Below are positions 44,116 to 54,703 of a stretch of DNA of 64,000 bases, piece after piece. Positions within the stretch are counted from its first letter, which is position 1; every line of letters starts with the position of its first letter. The notes under the pieces were generated by a model. That model saw only the letters and a program-made list of their open reading frames with translations, did no database searches and was not told the origin of the DNA. The stretch lies in contig JAUHVK010000006.1 of the NCBI GenBank assembly GCA_030425145.1, positions 62,001-126,000 on the forward strand, given 5' to 3'. This stretch comes from Alphaproteobacteria bacterium. Lineage in GTDB: Bacteria > Pseudomonadota > Alphaproteobacteria > Rhodobacterales > Rhodobacteraceae. A program made the translations under genes and the position numbers.

Positions 44116-44739
44116 ATGGGGAGCGTCCGCGGGGTATTGATCTGGACGGCAGTTGCGGCGGCGATTGCGATACCGCTGGTATTCGCTGTGATCAGCCCCC
44201 TGCTGCAATGGCGCGATCCTGTTTACATCTTAGCTGGTTTTGCAGGGGTATTGGCGATGGCGCTTCTACTTTTGCAGCCGCTCTTGGTTGCCGGAGCCTT
44301 GCCCGGGGCACGCGGCATTCTGGGGCGCCGGGTGCACCGCTTTGGCGGGGCAATGCTTGTGATCTTGGTCATCACGCATGTCGCCGGGCTTTGGATCACC
44401 AGCCCGCCCGACGTTGTTGATGCGTTGCTCTTCCGATCGCCGGCACCGTTCTCCGCTTGGGGAGTCATTGCCATGTGGGCGGTCTTTGCCGCAGCGATCA
44501 TCGGTCTGTTGCGCAAGCGCATGGGTGCGCGCTTGCGTGTTTGGCGCCTTGTGCACACGAGTTTGGTCTGTGTGGTCGTGGTGAGTACGGTCGTTCACGC
44601 CGTCCAGATCGAAGGCACGATGGAGCAAATCTCAAAATCGGTGCTCGCCTGTATTGTCGTGATCGTGCTTGGTTGGGTGATCCTTCCCGCCGGACATGGA
44701 CGCTTTTGCCCTTTGTCCGCCGCGCCTGATCCGGCCTGA
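44116..44739 (+). CDS. Ferric-reductase-like heme membrane protein
   Basis: A 207-residue inner-membrane protein with about six helices. Histidines placed like the b-heme ligands of ferric-reductase/YedZ-type proteins are in GRRVHRFGGAMLVILVITHV, RLVHTSLVCVVVVSTVVHAV. Such proteins pass electrons from the quinone pool to periplasmic partners. ATG at 44116 was preferred to the TTG at 44107. It forms an operon with the Tat-exported intradiol-like protein, which is a plausible electron acceptor (inference). galM follows after 53 bases. Confidence 0.75.
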   Translation: MGSVRGVLIWTAVAAAIAIPLVFAVISPLLQWRDPVYILAGFAGVLAMALLLLQPLLVAGALPGARGILGRRVHRFGGAMLVILVITHVAGLWITSPPDVVDALLFRSPAPFSAWGVIAMWAVFAAAIIGLLRKRMGARLRVWRLVHTSLVCVVVVSTVVHAVQIEGTMEQISKSVLACIVVIVLGWVILPAGHGRFCPLSAAPDPA

Positions 44740-44792
44740 CGGCGCTTGACCAGGGCGAGCCTCTCCTGTGTGGTGAGATCAAGGGAGGCGCT

Positions 44793-45725
44793 GTGGACCA
44801 GATCACAACCCATGTGCTGCGGGATGCAGACACCGAAGTGACGGTGCTGTCGATGGGGTGCGCCGTGATGGATTGGCGCGTCCGCGACCGGCCGGTGGTA
44901 CTGGGGTATGCTGATCCGGAGCATTATCGCCAGAACCCGGCGTCGATGGGGGCGATCTGCGGGCGTGTGGTGAACCGGATTGCGAATGCCCGGTTCGAAC
45001 TGGACGGCACGACGTATCACCTGCCCGCAAATACGCCGCCCCATCACCTGCACGGTGGGCCCGGTGGGCTGAGCCGCCGCAATTGGCAAGGTTCGACAGA
45101 CGGCCACCGCGCCGTCGAATTCCGCCTGACGTCTGAAGATGGCGATCAGGGCTATCCTGGCCGGGTCGACTTTCGTGTTTTGATGCGGTTGTCAGGCGGG
45201 CGGCTGACCTGGGAAATGGACGCTGTTCCCGATCGCGCAACGCCGATCAATCTGGCGCAGCATCTCTACTTCAATCTGGCCGGGCAGGGCATGGTCGCCG
45301 ACCATCAGTTACGCATCGCGGCGGATCACTACACCCCCACAGGGCCGGATCTGGTACCGCTGGGCACAATCGACCCGGTAGACGGCACGGCCTATGACTT
45401 CCGCTCGCCGGTGCGGCTTGGCGATGGCGACGGGTGGGACGGCAATCTCGTGTTGAGAGCCGGTGCCGATCCCGCAGCCGAAGCGATCGGTCCCGACGGT
45501 CTGGCACTGCGGCTCTGGACCGACCGGCCGGGATTGCAGGTCTATACGTCGAACACGTTGGAGCAGCATCTGCCCGAGGGGCCGGGCGCGGCACACCAGC
45601 GTTTTGCGGGGCTGTGCCTCGAGGCGCAGGATTTTCCGAATGCAGTGAATGTGCCTGCGTTCGGTTCGATCCTCTGCTCGCCAGATGCGCCCTATCGCCA
45701 AGTGACATCCATCGACATCGGCTGA
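44793..45725 (+). CDS. galM: Aldose 1-epimerase
   Basis: A 310-residue galactose mutarotase, interconverting alpha and beta anomers of hexoses. Conserved sites are GAICGRVVNRIANARFELDG near residue 55, HHLHGGPGGLSRRNW with the catalytic His region, PINLAQHLYFNLAGQG with the second His, and LCLEAQDFPNAVN with the base Glu. Start is GTG at 44793 with AAGGGAGG upstream. It is followed by twin palindromes that probably terminate both it and the convergent cueR. Confidence 0.93.
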   Translation: MDQITTHVLRDADTEVTVLSMGCAVMDWRVRDRPVVLGYADPEHYRQNPASMGAICGRVVNRIANARFELDGTTYHLPANTPPHHLHGGPGGLSRRNWQGSTDGHRAVEFRLTSEDGDQGYPGRVDFRVLMRLSGGRLTWEMDAVPDRATPINLAQHLYFNLAGQGMVADHQLRIAADHYTPTGPDLVPLGTIDPVDGTAYDFRSPVRLGDGDGWDGNLVLRAGADPAAEAIGPDGLALRLWTDRPGLQVYTSNTLEQHLPEGPGAAHQRFAGLCLEAQDFPNAVNVPAFGSILCSPDAPYRQVTSIDIG

Positions 45726-45736
45726 GATGTGTCGGG

Positions 45737-45777
45737 GCGATGCGTTGACGCATCGCAGCTCTCCGTCGACGGAGAGC
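45737..45777. repeat. Twin perfect palindromes after galM
   Basis: A palindrome with core GATGCGTTGACGCATC (45737-45756) is followed one base later by one with core CTCTCCGTCGACGGAGAG (45758-45777). The pair matches, in inverted order, the pair at 61438-61480. Probably the convergent terminator of galM and cueR. Confidence 0.75.
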
Positions 45778-45801
45778 CCCGCTCTGAGACGGATCGCCGT
45801 G

Positions 45802-46190
45802 TCAGTGTGGCCCGGTGGCAAGGTCGCTCAGGATCGGGCAATCGGGCCGGTTGTCCCCGGCGCAGCATTTCACCAGATCGGACAGCGTATCGCGCATTGA
45901 TTCCAGTTGCGTGATCTTGTCTTCGATCTTGGCCAAATGCGCTTGGGCGAGGTCCTTCACGTCGGCGCTGGCGCGGGTGTCGTCTTCGTAAAGGGCCAGC
46001 AGGGTGCGGCAGTCCTCGATGGTAAAGCCAAGCGCGCGCGCCCGCCCGAGAAACGCCAGCTTGTGCAGATCGCTTTCGCGGAAGAGACGGTAGCCGTTGG
46101 TGTCCCGCAGAGGTGTGATCAGGCCGATATCCTCGTAATAGCGAATGGTCTTCGCTGGCAGACCGGCTTTCTGGGCGACATCTCCGATGT

Positions 46191-46194
<4 letters not shown>
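45802..46194 (-). CDS. cueR: Copper-responsive MerR-family regulator
   Basis: A 130-residue CueR. The MerR HTH starts at MNIGDVAQKAGLPAKTIRYY, the dimerisation helix runs to about residue 105, and the metal loop CCAGDNRPDCPIL carries the Cys pair that binds Cu(I) or Ag(I). It untwists promoters with long spacers. Its ATG overlaps the copA stop, so it is the second gene of copA-cueR and controls its own operon through the dyad upstream of copA. Confidence 0.95.
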
Positions 46195-48647
<2,453 letters not shown>

Positions 48648-48672
48648 GGGGCAATCCTTGTGGTTCAAGGAT

Positions 48673-48703
48673 CAGATAGGGCTTCCAGTCGCTGGAAGGT
48701 CAA
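48673..48703 (-). promoter_or_regulatory. CueR-controlled promoter of copA
   Basis: On the minus strand TTGACC (48703-48698) and TATCTG (48678-48673) are 19 bases apart, the long spacer typical of MerR-family promoters. Inside it is a perfect dyad CTTCCAG-TCG-CTGGAAG (48682-48698 on the plus strand), matching the CueR operator. Confidence 0.85.
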
Positions 48704-49021
48704 GAGGGGATCGGAAATTCTTCTCAAAGCGCCTGCGGTGTCAATCTGGCGGGCTCACCGATTGGGGGGAGACAGCTCCCGGTCCCGGCATTCTTTACAC
48801 AAAATCGGAAGGCCGAATTGCGATGCGACGTAGGCTATAGCAGGAGCGCAATTCGAGGATGCGAGGAACCCGCCTCGGTCAAGGCCGACTCACTTTGGTG
48901 TTCCTGCAACCCTGCAAGGCATGCAAAACTTCGGGGATCGCATGCGCGGATTTAAATTTTACCAAGTGGTAAAATCCGCCGAGCGTGTCTGATGTCGGAT
49001 TGGCGCGCGCCGGTGCAGGCT
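48704..49021. other. 318-base gap with one dyad and no gene
   Basis: Between the copA promoter and the rlmN stop. The only structured element is the TTTTACC-N4-GGTAAAA dyad at 48957-48974, placed 47 bases past the rlmN stop. Short frames lack start signals. Confidence 0.5.
48957..48974. repeat. TTTTACC-N4-GGTAAAA dyad
   Basis: A perfect dyad TTTTACC AAGT GGTAAAA downstream of rlmN; fourth member of the set at 3088, 5020 and 36381. Confidence 0.45.
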
Positions 49022-50209
49022 TCAGGCCGTTCCGGTTTCAGCCGCGATCTGTGCCTTGTTCTTGCGCCCGCGTTCGGTCGCGGATTTGAGCTGACCGCAG
49101 GCCGCCATGATGTCCTCGCCACGCGGTGTGCGGATCGGGGAGGCGTAGCCGGCCTTGTAGATGATGTCGGCAAACGACTCGATGCGCGACCAGTCAGATC
49201 GCTGGTAAGGCGCGCCGGGCCATTCGTTGAACGGGATCAGGTTGATCTTGGCCGGGATGCCAGAGATCAGCTTGACCAGACGGCGGGCGTCTTCGTCTGT
49301 GTCGTTTACATCTTTGAGCATCACGTACTCAAAGGTGATGCGTTCGGAGTTCGACTTTTTCGGGTACTCGCGCAGTGCGTCCAGCAGCGTTTCGATATTC
49401 CAGCGCTTGTTGATCGGCACGAGCTTGTCGCGCACTTCGTCGGTTGTTGCGTGGAAGCTGACGGCCAGAAGACAGCCGATCTCTTCGGCGGTCTTAGCGA
49501 TCTCCGGCACGACGCCGGAGGTGGACAGCGTGATGCGGCGGCGGCTGAGGGCGATGCCTTCGCCATCCATCGCGATCTTCATCGCGTCGCGGACGTTGTC
49601 GAAATTGTAGAGCGGTTCCCCCATGCCCATCAGCACGATGTTCGACAGCAGGCGTGGACCCGCGTCGCCTGTGCCGACGCCCGGTTGCGGCCATTCACCA
49701 AGATCGTCGCGGGCCAGCATGACCTGACCGATGATTTCGCCTGCGGTCAGGTTGCGCACCAGTTTCTGTGTCCCGGTGTGGCAGAAGGAACAGGTGAGTG
49801 TGCAGCCGACCTGGGACGAGATGCAGAGCGTGCCGCGGTCGGTTTCGGGGATGTAGACCACCTCGACCTCGTGCCCGCCTGCAATTCGGACAAGGTACTT
49901 GCGGGTGCCATCGGCCGAGACCTGTTTCGACACGATCTCTGGCAGGGCGATTTCGAAATGCTCATCGAGTTGGGCGCGGTAGGCCTTTGCCAGATTGGTC
50001 ATCGCGTGGAAGTCGCGCACGCCCCATTGGTAGACCCATTGCCAGATCTGGTTGACCCGCATCTTGGCCTGCTTTTCCGGCGTACCCATCGTGATCAGAG
50101 CCTCGCGCAGCTTGTCGCGGGTCAGCCCGACAATATTCGTCTTTCCCCCCTCCGGCAGCTTCCGGGGGATGGTCAATACGTCTTGCGTGATCGGTGCAGA
50201 GCCGGTCAT
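49022..50209 (-). CDS. rlmN: 23S rRNA/tRNA adenine-C2 methyltransferase
   Basis: A 395-residue radical-SAM enzyme methylating A2503 of 23S rRNA and A37 of some tRNAs. The cluster motif CTLTCSFC is near residue 125 ([20 protein letters not shown]). Further signs are [29 protein letters not shown], and a C-terminal [13 protein letters not shown] with the catalytic Cys. The other catalytic Cys is C-terminal as in the family. I chose ATG at 50209, with AAAGG upstream, over 50242. Confidence 0.96.
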   Translation of the reverse strand: MTGSAPITQDVLTIPRKLPEGGKTNIVGLTRDKLREALITMGTPEKQAKMRVNQIWQWVYQWGVRDFHAMTNLAKAYRAQLDEHFEIALPEIVSKQVSADGTRKYLVRIAGGHEVEVVYIPETDRGTLCISSQVGCTLTCSFCHTGTQKLVRNLTAGEIIGQVMLARDDLGEWPQPGVGTGDAGPRLLSNIVLMGMGEPLYNFDNVRDAMKIAMDGEGIALSRRRITLSTSGVVPEIAKTAEEIGCLLAVSFHATTDEVRDKLVPINKRWNIETLLDALREYPKKSNSERITFEYVMLKDVNDTDEDARRLVKLISGIPAKINLIPFNEWPGAPYQRSDWSRIESFADIIYKAGYASPIRTPRGEDIMAACGQLKSATERGRKNKAQIAAETGTA

Positions 50210-50282
50210 GGGGTCAGCCTTTCTCGAAAAGAGATGGGCCACATATAGGATTCTTTGGCGGATGCCAAAGGGGAATGCGGGG

Positions 50283-50330
50283 CCAAGGCTCTTGCAGGGG
50301 CCTTGGAAAGCGTCTTCGAAGACGCTTTCC
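50283..50330. repeat. Twin hairpins after the permease gene
   Basis: CCAAGGC/GCCTTGG arms (50283-50306) are followed by a perfect 26-base palindrome with core AAGCGTCTTCGAAGACGCTT (50305-50330). The core is the palindrome of 4704-4731 with two base pairs exchanged. It ends the ArsR-permease transcript, five bases past its stop, upstream of rlmN. Confidence 0.75.
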
Positions 50331-50335
50331 CGCGC

Positions 50336-51379
50336 TCAGATCAGCGTCAAGCCCTGATAGGCCAACCCGATCATAAACGCACCACCCAGCGAAATGGCGA
50401 TGTAGAGCGTGAACACGCGGGGTTTCACCAAGGCCCAAACGGCGATGGCGGCGGGCAGGGATGTGACGCCCCCGGCGACAAGGAATGCCAGACCTGCGCC
50501 TTGCGCCATACCTTGCTCCATCAACCCGCTGATCAGTGGCAGTGCGGCGTAGCCGTTCAGGTAGGCCGGAACACCAACCACAGTGGCGATAGCGATCGGG
50601 CCTATGCCGCTGCCCCCCAGAACCGAGGTGATGGTCTCCGCAGGCACGTAAGCGATCATGAGACTTTCGAGCAGGAAGGCCAGTGTCAGCCACTGCGCCA
50701 GAAAGAGCGTGGTCTTGAACGCCTCTTTGCCGAATTTCTCGACCCGATCCCCGTGGTTCCAGAAGCGCCAGACGACGGGTTTCGGGTTGCGGATTTTGGC
50801 CGCGCCGCAGCCGCCATTGCCAACGCCGTCGCGCAGCGCATCATGCAGGATGTGGCTGCCGCCCAGAGCCATCACGATGAACCCGCCTGCGACGCCCAAC
50901 CCGATGGCGGCAAGCGTCTTTGCAATGGCGAACTCCAAGCCGAGCACGCCCGATGTCAGCAGGAACATCGACGGATCCATCACCGGAGAAGCCAGCCAGA
51001 ACGCCATCACCGCAGACAGTGGCACACCCATGGTCAGCAGCGCTGCGATCAACGGGATCACCCCGCAGGAGCAGAAAGGGGACAGTCCCCCCGCCAATGC
51101 CGCAAGAAAGATCATCAGCACCGGCGATCCGGTGAAGGCGCGGGCGATCAGGTTGTCGGCCCCGGTGGCCACGGCCCAAGCAGCGATCCCGATGGACAGC
51201 AGCAGGTATGGCCCGGTGTTCAATAGCGATTGTGCGACAAATCCGAAGCTGTCCCTTGCCTGATCGGGCGAGAGAGCAGCGACCAGAATCAGCAGAATGC
51301 CGGAGGCGACCCAGACCTTCTGTTTCTTGACGGCGCCCCAGAATTGGTTCGGCGGGGCGTTGGAGGACAGGTCGGCCAT
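50336..51379 (-). CDS. Permease of the YraQ/ArsP type
   Basis: A 347-residue membrane permease (PF03773, formerly DUF318), with about eight helices in two repeats. The signature GGLSPFCSCGVIPLIAALL near residue 90 includes the paired Cys of the family; the second half repeats it loosely as VVGVPAYLNGYAALPLISGL. Relatives export methylarsenite (ArsP) or have unknown substrates. ATG at 51379 follows AAGGATACACCTG. It is co-transcribed with an ArsR regulator 16 bases upstream, so a metalloid substrate is likely. Confidence 0.85.
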   Translation of the reverse strand: MADLSSNAPPNQFWGAVKKQKVWVASGILLILVAALSPDQARDSFGFVAQSLLNTGPYLLLSIGIAAWAVATGADNLIARAFTGSPVLMIFLAALAGGLSPFCSCGVIPLIAALLTMGVPLSAVMAFWLASPVMDPSMFLLTSGVLGLEFAIAKTLAAIGLGVAGGFIVMALGGSHILHDALRDGVGNGGCGAAKIRNPKPVVWRFWNHGDRVEKFGKEAFKTTLFLAQWLTLAFLLESLMIAYVPAETITSVLGGSGIGPIAIATVVGVPAYLNGYAALPLISGLMEQGMAQGAGLAFLVAGGVTSLPAAIAVWALVKPRVFTLYIAISLGGAFMIGLAYQGLTLI

Positions 51380-51395
51380 CAGGTGTATCCTTCGA

Positions 51396-51713
51396 TCACG
51401 CGGCAGTGTCGGCGCTGTCCGCCGCAAAGCCTTTGCAGCATTCTTCGGACAGAAAGCCGATTACGCTGTTCATCTGGTTGAAATCGACCGTGTTGATCAC
51501 CTCGCGGCCCTGCTTGGTTTGAACAACCATGCCCGCATCAACCAACATACGCAGATGATGCGCCTGTGTGGATGCGGGTAGGCCAAGGTGGGCTGCGATC
51601 TGACTCACGGTCAGGCCGTCATGCCCGGCTTTGACGAGCACGCGGAAGATCTGAAGCCGGGCTTCGTGGCCAAGCGAGGCAAGGGCGCGGGCGATGAGTT
51701 GGGTCTGATTCAT
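51396..51713 (-). CDS. ArsR-family metal(loid)-sensing repressor
   Basis: A 105-residue winged-HTH repressor of the ArsR/SmtB family. The recognition region reads LTVSQIAAHLGLPASTQAHH, LRMLVDAGMVVQTKQGREV. The classic ELCVCDL site of arsenic sensors is absent; instead a Cys pair occurs near the C-terminus (FLSEECCKGFAAD), which may form an alternative thiol sensor. It heads the operon with the YraQ/ArsP permease. A dyad just upstream of its start is the probable operator. Confidence 0.88.
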   Translation of the reverse strand: MNQTQLIARALASLGHEARLQIFRVLVKAGHDGLTVSQIAAHLGLPASTQAHHLRMLVDAGMVVQTKQGREVINTVDFNQMNSVIGFLSEECCKGFAADSADTAA

Positions 51714-51719
51714 CTGACC

Positions 51720-51743
51720 ATAAAACTAGATTTATAGTTTTAT
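51720..51743 (-). promoter_or_regulatory. Probable ArsR operator
   Basis: ATAAAACTA, six bases, TAGTTTTAT: perfect nine-base arms, starting seven bases upstream of the arsR ATG. AT-rich dyads of this layout are usual for ArsR repressors. Confidence 0.7.
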
Positions 51744-51773
51744 TGCAACTGCGAATGTTCAGCCACGAAAAAC

Positions 51774-51803
51774 GAGAGGCCGGATCGCATGATCCGGCCT
51801 CTC
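51774..51803 (-). terminator. Terminator of the IalB-family gene
   Basis: Thirteen-base arms starting GAGAGGCCGGATC with a GCAT loop; on the minus strand it is followed by CGTTTTT. Confidence 0.9.
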
Positions 51804-51839
51804 GGTCCGTGTGGATTGTACCGCGGCTGTCTTGACGGA

Positions 51840-52373
51840 TTACCCGTTTGCGCAGCGCTTTTCCGCATCCTCGACTGCTGCGGTAAAGCCCAGCAGGGAG
51901 AACGTGTCTTTGGTGGTGGTCCCACGCGCCGATTGCGCGGTAAGCACCGCGTCTGCGCCACGCTTCATTGCTGTGACGATCTTGGCATCGTCCTGCGGTG
52001 TTGCCGGCCACGCCCATTCACCTTCGGTGAACAGCTCGAACTCGGTGCCGCTGATGTTGACGTTGACGGTCGATCCCGGTGCAAACGGATAACCGCCGGT
52101 AAAGGCCACCTGGCCCTGCACTTCGGCACCCGGACGGTAGAACACCATCAACAGGATTTCGCCCCGTGTCACGGCGACCACGCGACCGCCCCGGGTGTTC
52201 ACGCTTTCCTTGTAGGTGGTGACCGCCCAGCATTCCCGCGGGTCCTGCCCTTCGAACACGCTCCAATCGGTGATGGCATTCACGCGGTTCGTGCTTGTTT
52301 CCTGCGCTGCGCCCACACCTGCCGTCACCAGTGCCATTGCACCGATCACCGCGCCGCCAATCCATGAATTCAT
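51840..52373 (-). CDS. Exported IalB-family protein
   Basis: A 177-residue periplasmic protein of the invasion-associated locus B family. The signal peptide is MNSWIGGAVIGAMALVTAGV and onward, cut near GAA-QET. The domain shows WSVFEGQDPRECWAVTTYKE, EILLMVFYRPGAEVQGQVAF and TGGYPFAPGSTVNVNISG, FELFTEGEWAW and AMKRGADAVLTAQSARGTTT. Two Cys (ECW and RCANG) may form a disulfide. The family is widespread in free-living alphaproteobacteria, where its role is unclear. ATG at 52373 follows GGAGG. Confidence 0.9.
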   Translation of the reverse strand: MNSWIGGAVIGAMALVTAGVGAAQETSTNRVNAITDWSVFEGQDPRECWAVTTYKESVNTRGGRVVAVTRGEILLMVFYRPGAEVQGQVAFTGGYPFAPGSTVNVNISGTEFELFTEGEWAWPATPQDDAKIVTAMKRGADAVLTAQSARGTTTKDTFSLLGFTAAVEDAEKRCANG

Positions 52374-52546
52374 GCGTCCAGCCTCCAGACTGTCCTTAGC
52401 CTCAACTCGTTTCTGCGTCACAGTATGGGGTTTGCCCCGCTTATGTCACTGCAACTTTGCCCTCGACGGCGTGAGAATAGCCTGATTTATGGGGATCTTT
52501 AAAGCCCAATTGGCAGTTTTTTGCCCAACCACACAGGAGCGAACCC

Positions 52547-53545
52547 ATGGCACAGCCTGTTGCTTTGGCCGAGGTCTGGCGCGGCCCGTTTCTTGAGAGT
52601 CATCACATCGGTCACGCAGTAATCTGCGATGGATCGGGGCAGATTGTTGCTGCCTGGGGCCATCCGGATGCGGTGGTCCTGCCGCGCAGCTCGTCCAAGA
52701 TGATTCAGGCGCTGCCACTGCTGACCTCGGGTGCGGCGGATGCGCGTGGTCTGACGACCGAACAGTTGGCTCTGGCCTGCGCATCGCATCAGGGTGCGAC
52801 GATCCATGTCGAGCGGGTGAACCGGTGGCTCGCCGATCTCGGGCTGACCGACGATGCGCTTTGCTGCGGGCCGCAGGTGAGTCGCGATACCGATCTGAAG
52901 ATCGAGATGATCCGTGCACATGAAACGCCGTGCCGCGTGCACAACAACTGTTCCGGCAAACATGCCGGGTTCCTGACCCTGACCCAACATCTGGGCGCAG
53001 GTCCGAACTATGTCGACCCAGAACATGCGGTTCAGAAAGCCTGTCTTGAGGCGTTCGAGAACGTTACCGATCAGACCAGCCCCGGCTTCGGCATCGACGG
53101 CTGTTCGGCGCCGAACTTTGCCACCACGATGCATGGCATGGCCCGCGCGATGGCGTGGTTCGCGACCGCTGGGCAGCGGTCGGACAGCATGAGCACTGCC
53201 GGTGCACGACTGGTGGAAGCGATGCACACCCATCCCGAACTCGTTGCGGGAGAGGGCCGCGCCTGCACGCGTTTGATGCGGGTGGCCAAGGAACCTGTTG
53301 CGCTCAAAACCGGGGCGGAGGGCTATTTCATCGCCATCCTGCCCAAGCGGGGGCTTGGTGTGGCGGTCAAAGCCGCAGATGGCGCGACGCGGGCTGCGGA
53401 ATGTGCGATTGCCGCGCTTCTGGTCCGGCTCGAAGTGCTGGATGCCAACGATCCAGAGGTAAAAGCTTTCCTGACTCCGACCATCCATAATTGGGACGGG
53501 CTTGTGACTGGAGAGATCAGGCCAGCGCCCGGGCTTCTGGCGTAA
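52547..53545 (+). CDS. L-asparaginase (Rhizobium etli type II)
   Basis: A 332-residue asparaginase of the PF06089 family, unrelated to E. coli AnsA/AnsB. It hydrolyses asparagine to aspartate and ammonia. The Ser-Lys catalytic pair is in VLPRSSSKMIQALP, followed by CASHQGATIHVERVN, NNCSGKHAGFLTLTQ and FGIDGCSAPNFATTMHGMA, whose Cys and Lys bind zinc in the Rhizobium enzyme. A standard ribosome-binding site (AGGAG) precedes the ATG. The last 29 bases overlap the 3' end of serB on the other strand. Confidence 0.92.
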   Translation: MAQPVALAEVWRGPFLESHHIGHAVICDGSGQIVAAWGHPDAVVLPRSSSKMIQALPLLTSGAADARGLTTEQLALACASHQGATIHVERVNRWLADLGLTDDALCCGPQVSRDTDLKIEMIRAHETPCRVHNNCSGKHAGFLTLTQHLGAGPNYVDPEHAVQKACLEAFENVTDQTSPGFGIDGCSAPNFATTMHGMARAMAWFATAGQRSDSMSTAGARLVEAMHTHPELVAGEGRACTRLMRVAKEPVALKTGAEGYFIAILPKRGLGVAVKAADGATRAAECAIAALLVRLEVLDANDPEVKAFLTPTIHNWDGLVTGEIRPAPGLLA

Positions 53546-54407
53546 CAAACTCGCTGCGGCTGTAGCCTTGCAGGAACAGCAGGGCCGTCAGATCGCCGTG
53601 ATTGATGCGTAGTTTGGCCTGTGCCTGCACGCTGGGTTTGGCGTGCAGCGCCACGCCTGCACCAGCCCGTTGCAACATGCCAAGGTCATTGGCCCCGTCG
53701 CCCACGGCCAGCACATCCGCCTCGGAGATCCTCAGCCTTGCCGTGATCTCTTCGAGCGCGGTGACCTTGGCTTCGCGGCCAAGGATCGGGCGGCCGACAT
53801 CCCCGGTCAGCGTGCCGTTCTCGGACAGCAGCGTGTTGGCGCGGTTTTCATCAAAGCCAAGCGTTCCCGCGACACGTGCGGTAAACGCGGTGAACCCACC
53901 CGACACCAACGCGGCATAGGCACCGTGTGCCTTCATGGTCGCCAGCAGCTGGGACCCACCGGGCATTAGGGTGATGCGACTGGCCAGGACATCGCCGATG
54001 ACTGTGTCCGGCAATCCACGCAGCAGACCGACGCGTTCGATCAGGGCGCCTTCGAAATCCAGCTCACCATTCATTGCGCGCGCGGTGATCTCTTTCACCT
54101 GTGCGCCGACGCCTGCAACCTCGGCCAATTCATCAATGCATTCCTGTTGAATCATGGTGCTGTCCATATCCGCCAGAAGCATTTTCTTGCGACGGCCTGC
54201 GCTTGTCTGGATCGCCAGATCAACACCTTGATCCTGAAGTGCCGTCCAATTGGAATCGGCGGTATCCGGCACCGACGGTATCTCGAAGTCCGCCGCTTCG
54301 TCCGGTGACAGCCAGACCAGATCGCCGCCACCCCACGCATTTCGCAGTGCCTCGGCAAGCGCGGGATCAAGCGTTCCCGGACGGGCGATCAACGTGGCTG
54401 TGTACAT
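53517..54407 (-). CDS. serB: Phosphoserine phosphatase
   Basis: A 296-residue HAD-family phosphatase performing the last step of serine synthesis. The nucleophile motif is MLLADMDSTMIQQECIDELA near residue 80, motif II AALVSGGFTAFTARVA and motif IV ADVLAVGDGANDLGMLQRAG. The N-terminal ~75 residues are a degenerate ACT-like domain. ATG at 54407 has CTGGAGG upstream. It is divergent from serC, and serA follows serC, so all three serine genes cluster here. Confidence 0.96.
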   Translation of the reverse strand: MYTATLIARPGTLDPALAEALRNAWGGGDLVWLSPDEAADFEIPSVPDTADSNWTALQDQGVDLAIQTSAGRRKKMLLADMDSTMIQQECIDELAEVAGVGAQVKEITARAMNGELDFEGALIERVGLLRGLPDTVIGDVLASRITLMPGGSQLLATMKAHGAYAALVSGGFTAFTARVAGTLGFDENRANTLLSENGTLTGDVGRPILGREAKVTALEEITARLRISEADVLAVGDGANDLGMLQRAGAGVALHAKPSVQAQAKLRINHGDLTALLFLQGYSRSEFVTPEARALA

Positions 54408-54703
54408 GATGAGCCTCCAGACAGGTTTTCGGCGATGTATCGACGGCCCGGGAAAAAGACCAGATGGAAGAAGGGCGCAGGGGACTTCTTCTCTTCCCAA
54501 GTACGCAGGTCGCGCGGCATCCGCAGGTGTAATGCTGGGTGAACAAAAGCCGAGTTTCCGATCCGCAACACGTGTTTCGAGGGAAACGTCAAATGCGTCA
54601 CAATGGTCGCATTTTCCGACTTGCGCGGAGCATGCCGCCCGCATACACGCAGCGGTGGGACACCCCTCCCCAACGAGGGGCGCTTATCTGGAAGGGTAGC
54701 TAC
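54408..54703 (+). promoter_or_regulatory. Divergent serB-serC leader, possible serC RNA motif
   Basis: This 296-base region carries both promoters. Just before serC a hairpin CCCCTC-CCCAAC-GAGGGG (54663-54680) lies 13 bases from GGAAGGGTAG, the ribosome-binding site. A structured 'serC' RNA motif is known upstream of serC in alphaproteobacteria; context fits, but I cannot confirm the fold. Confidence 0.35.
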
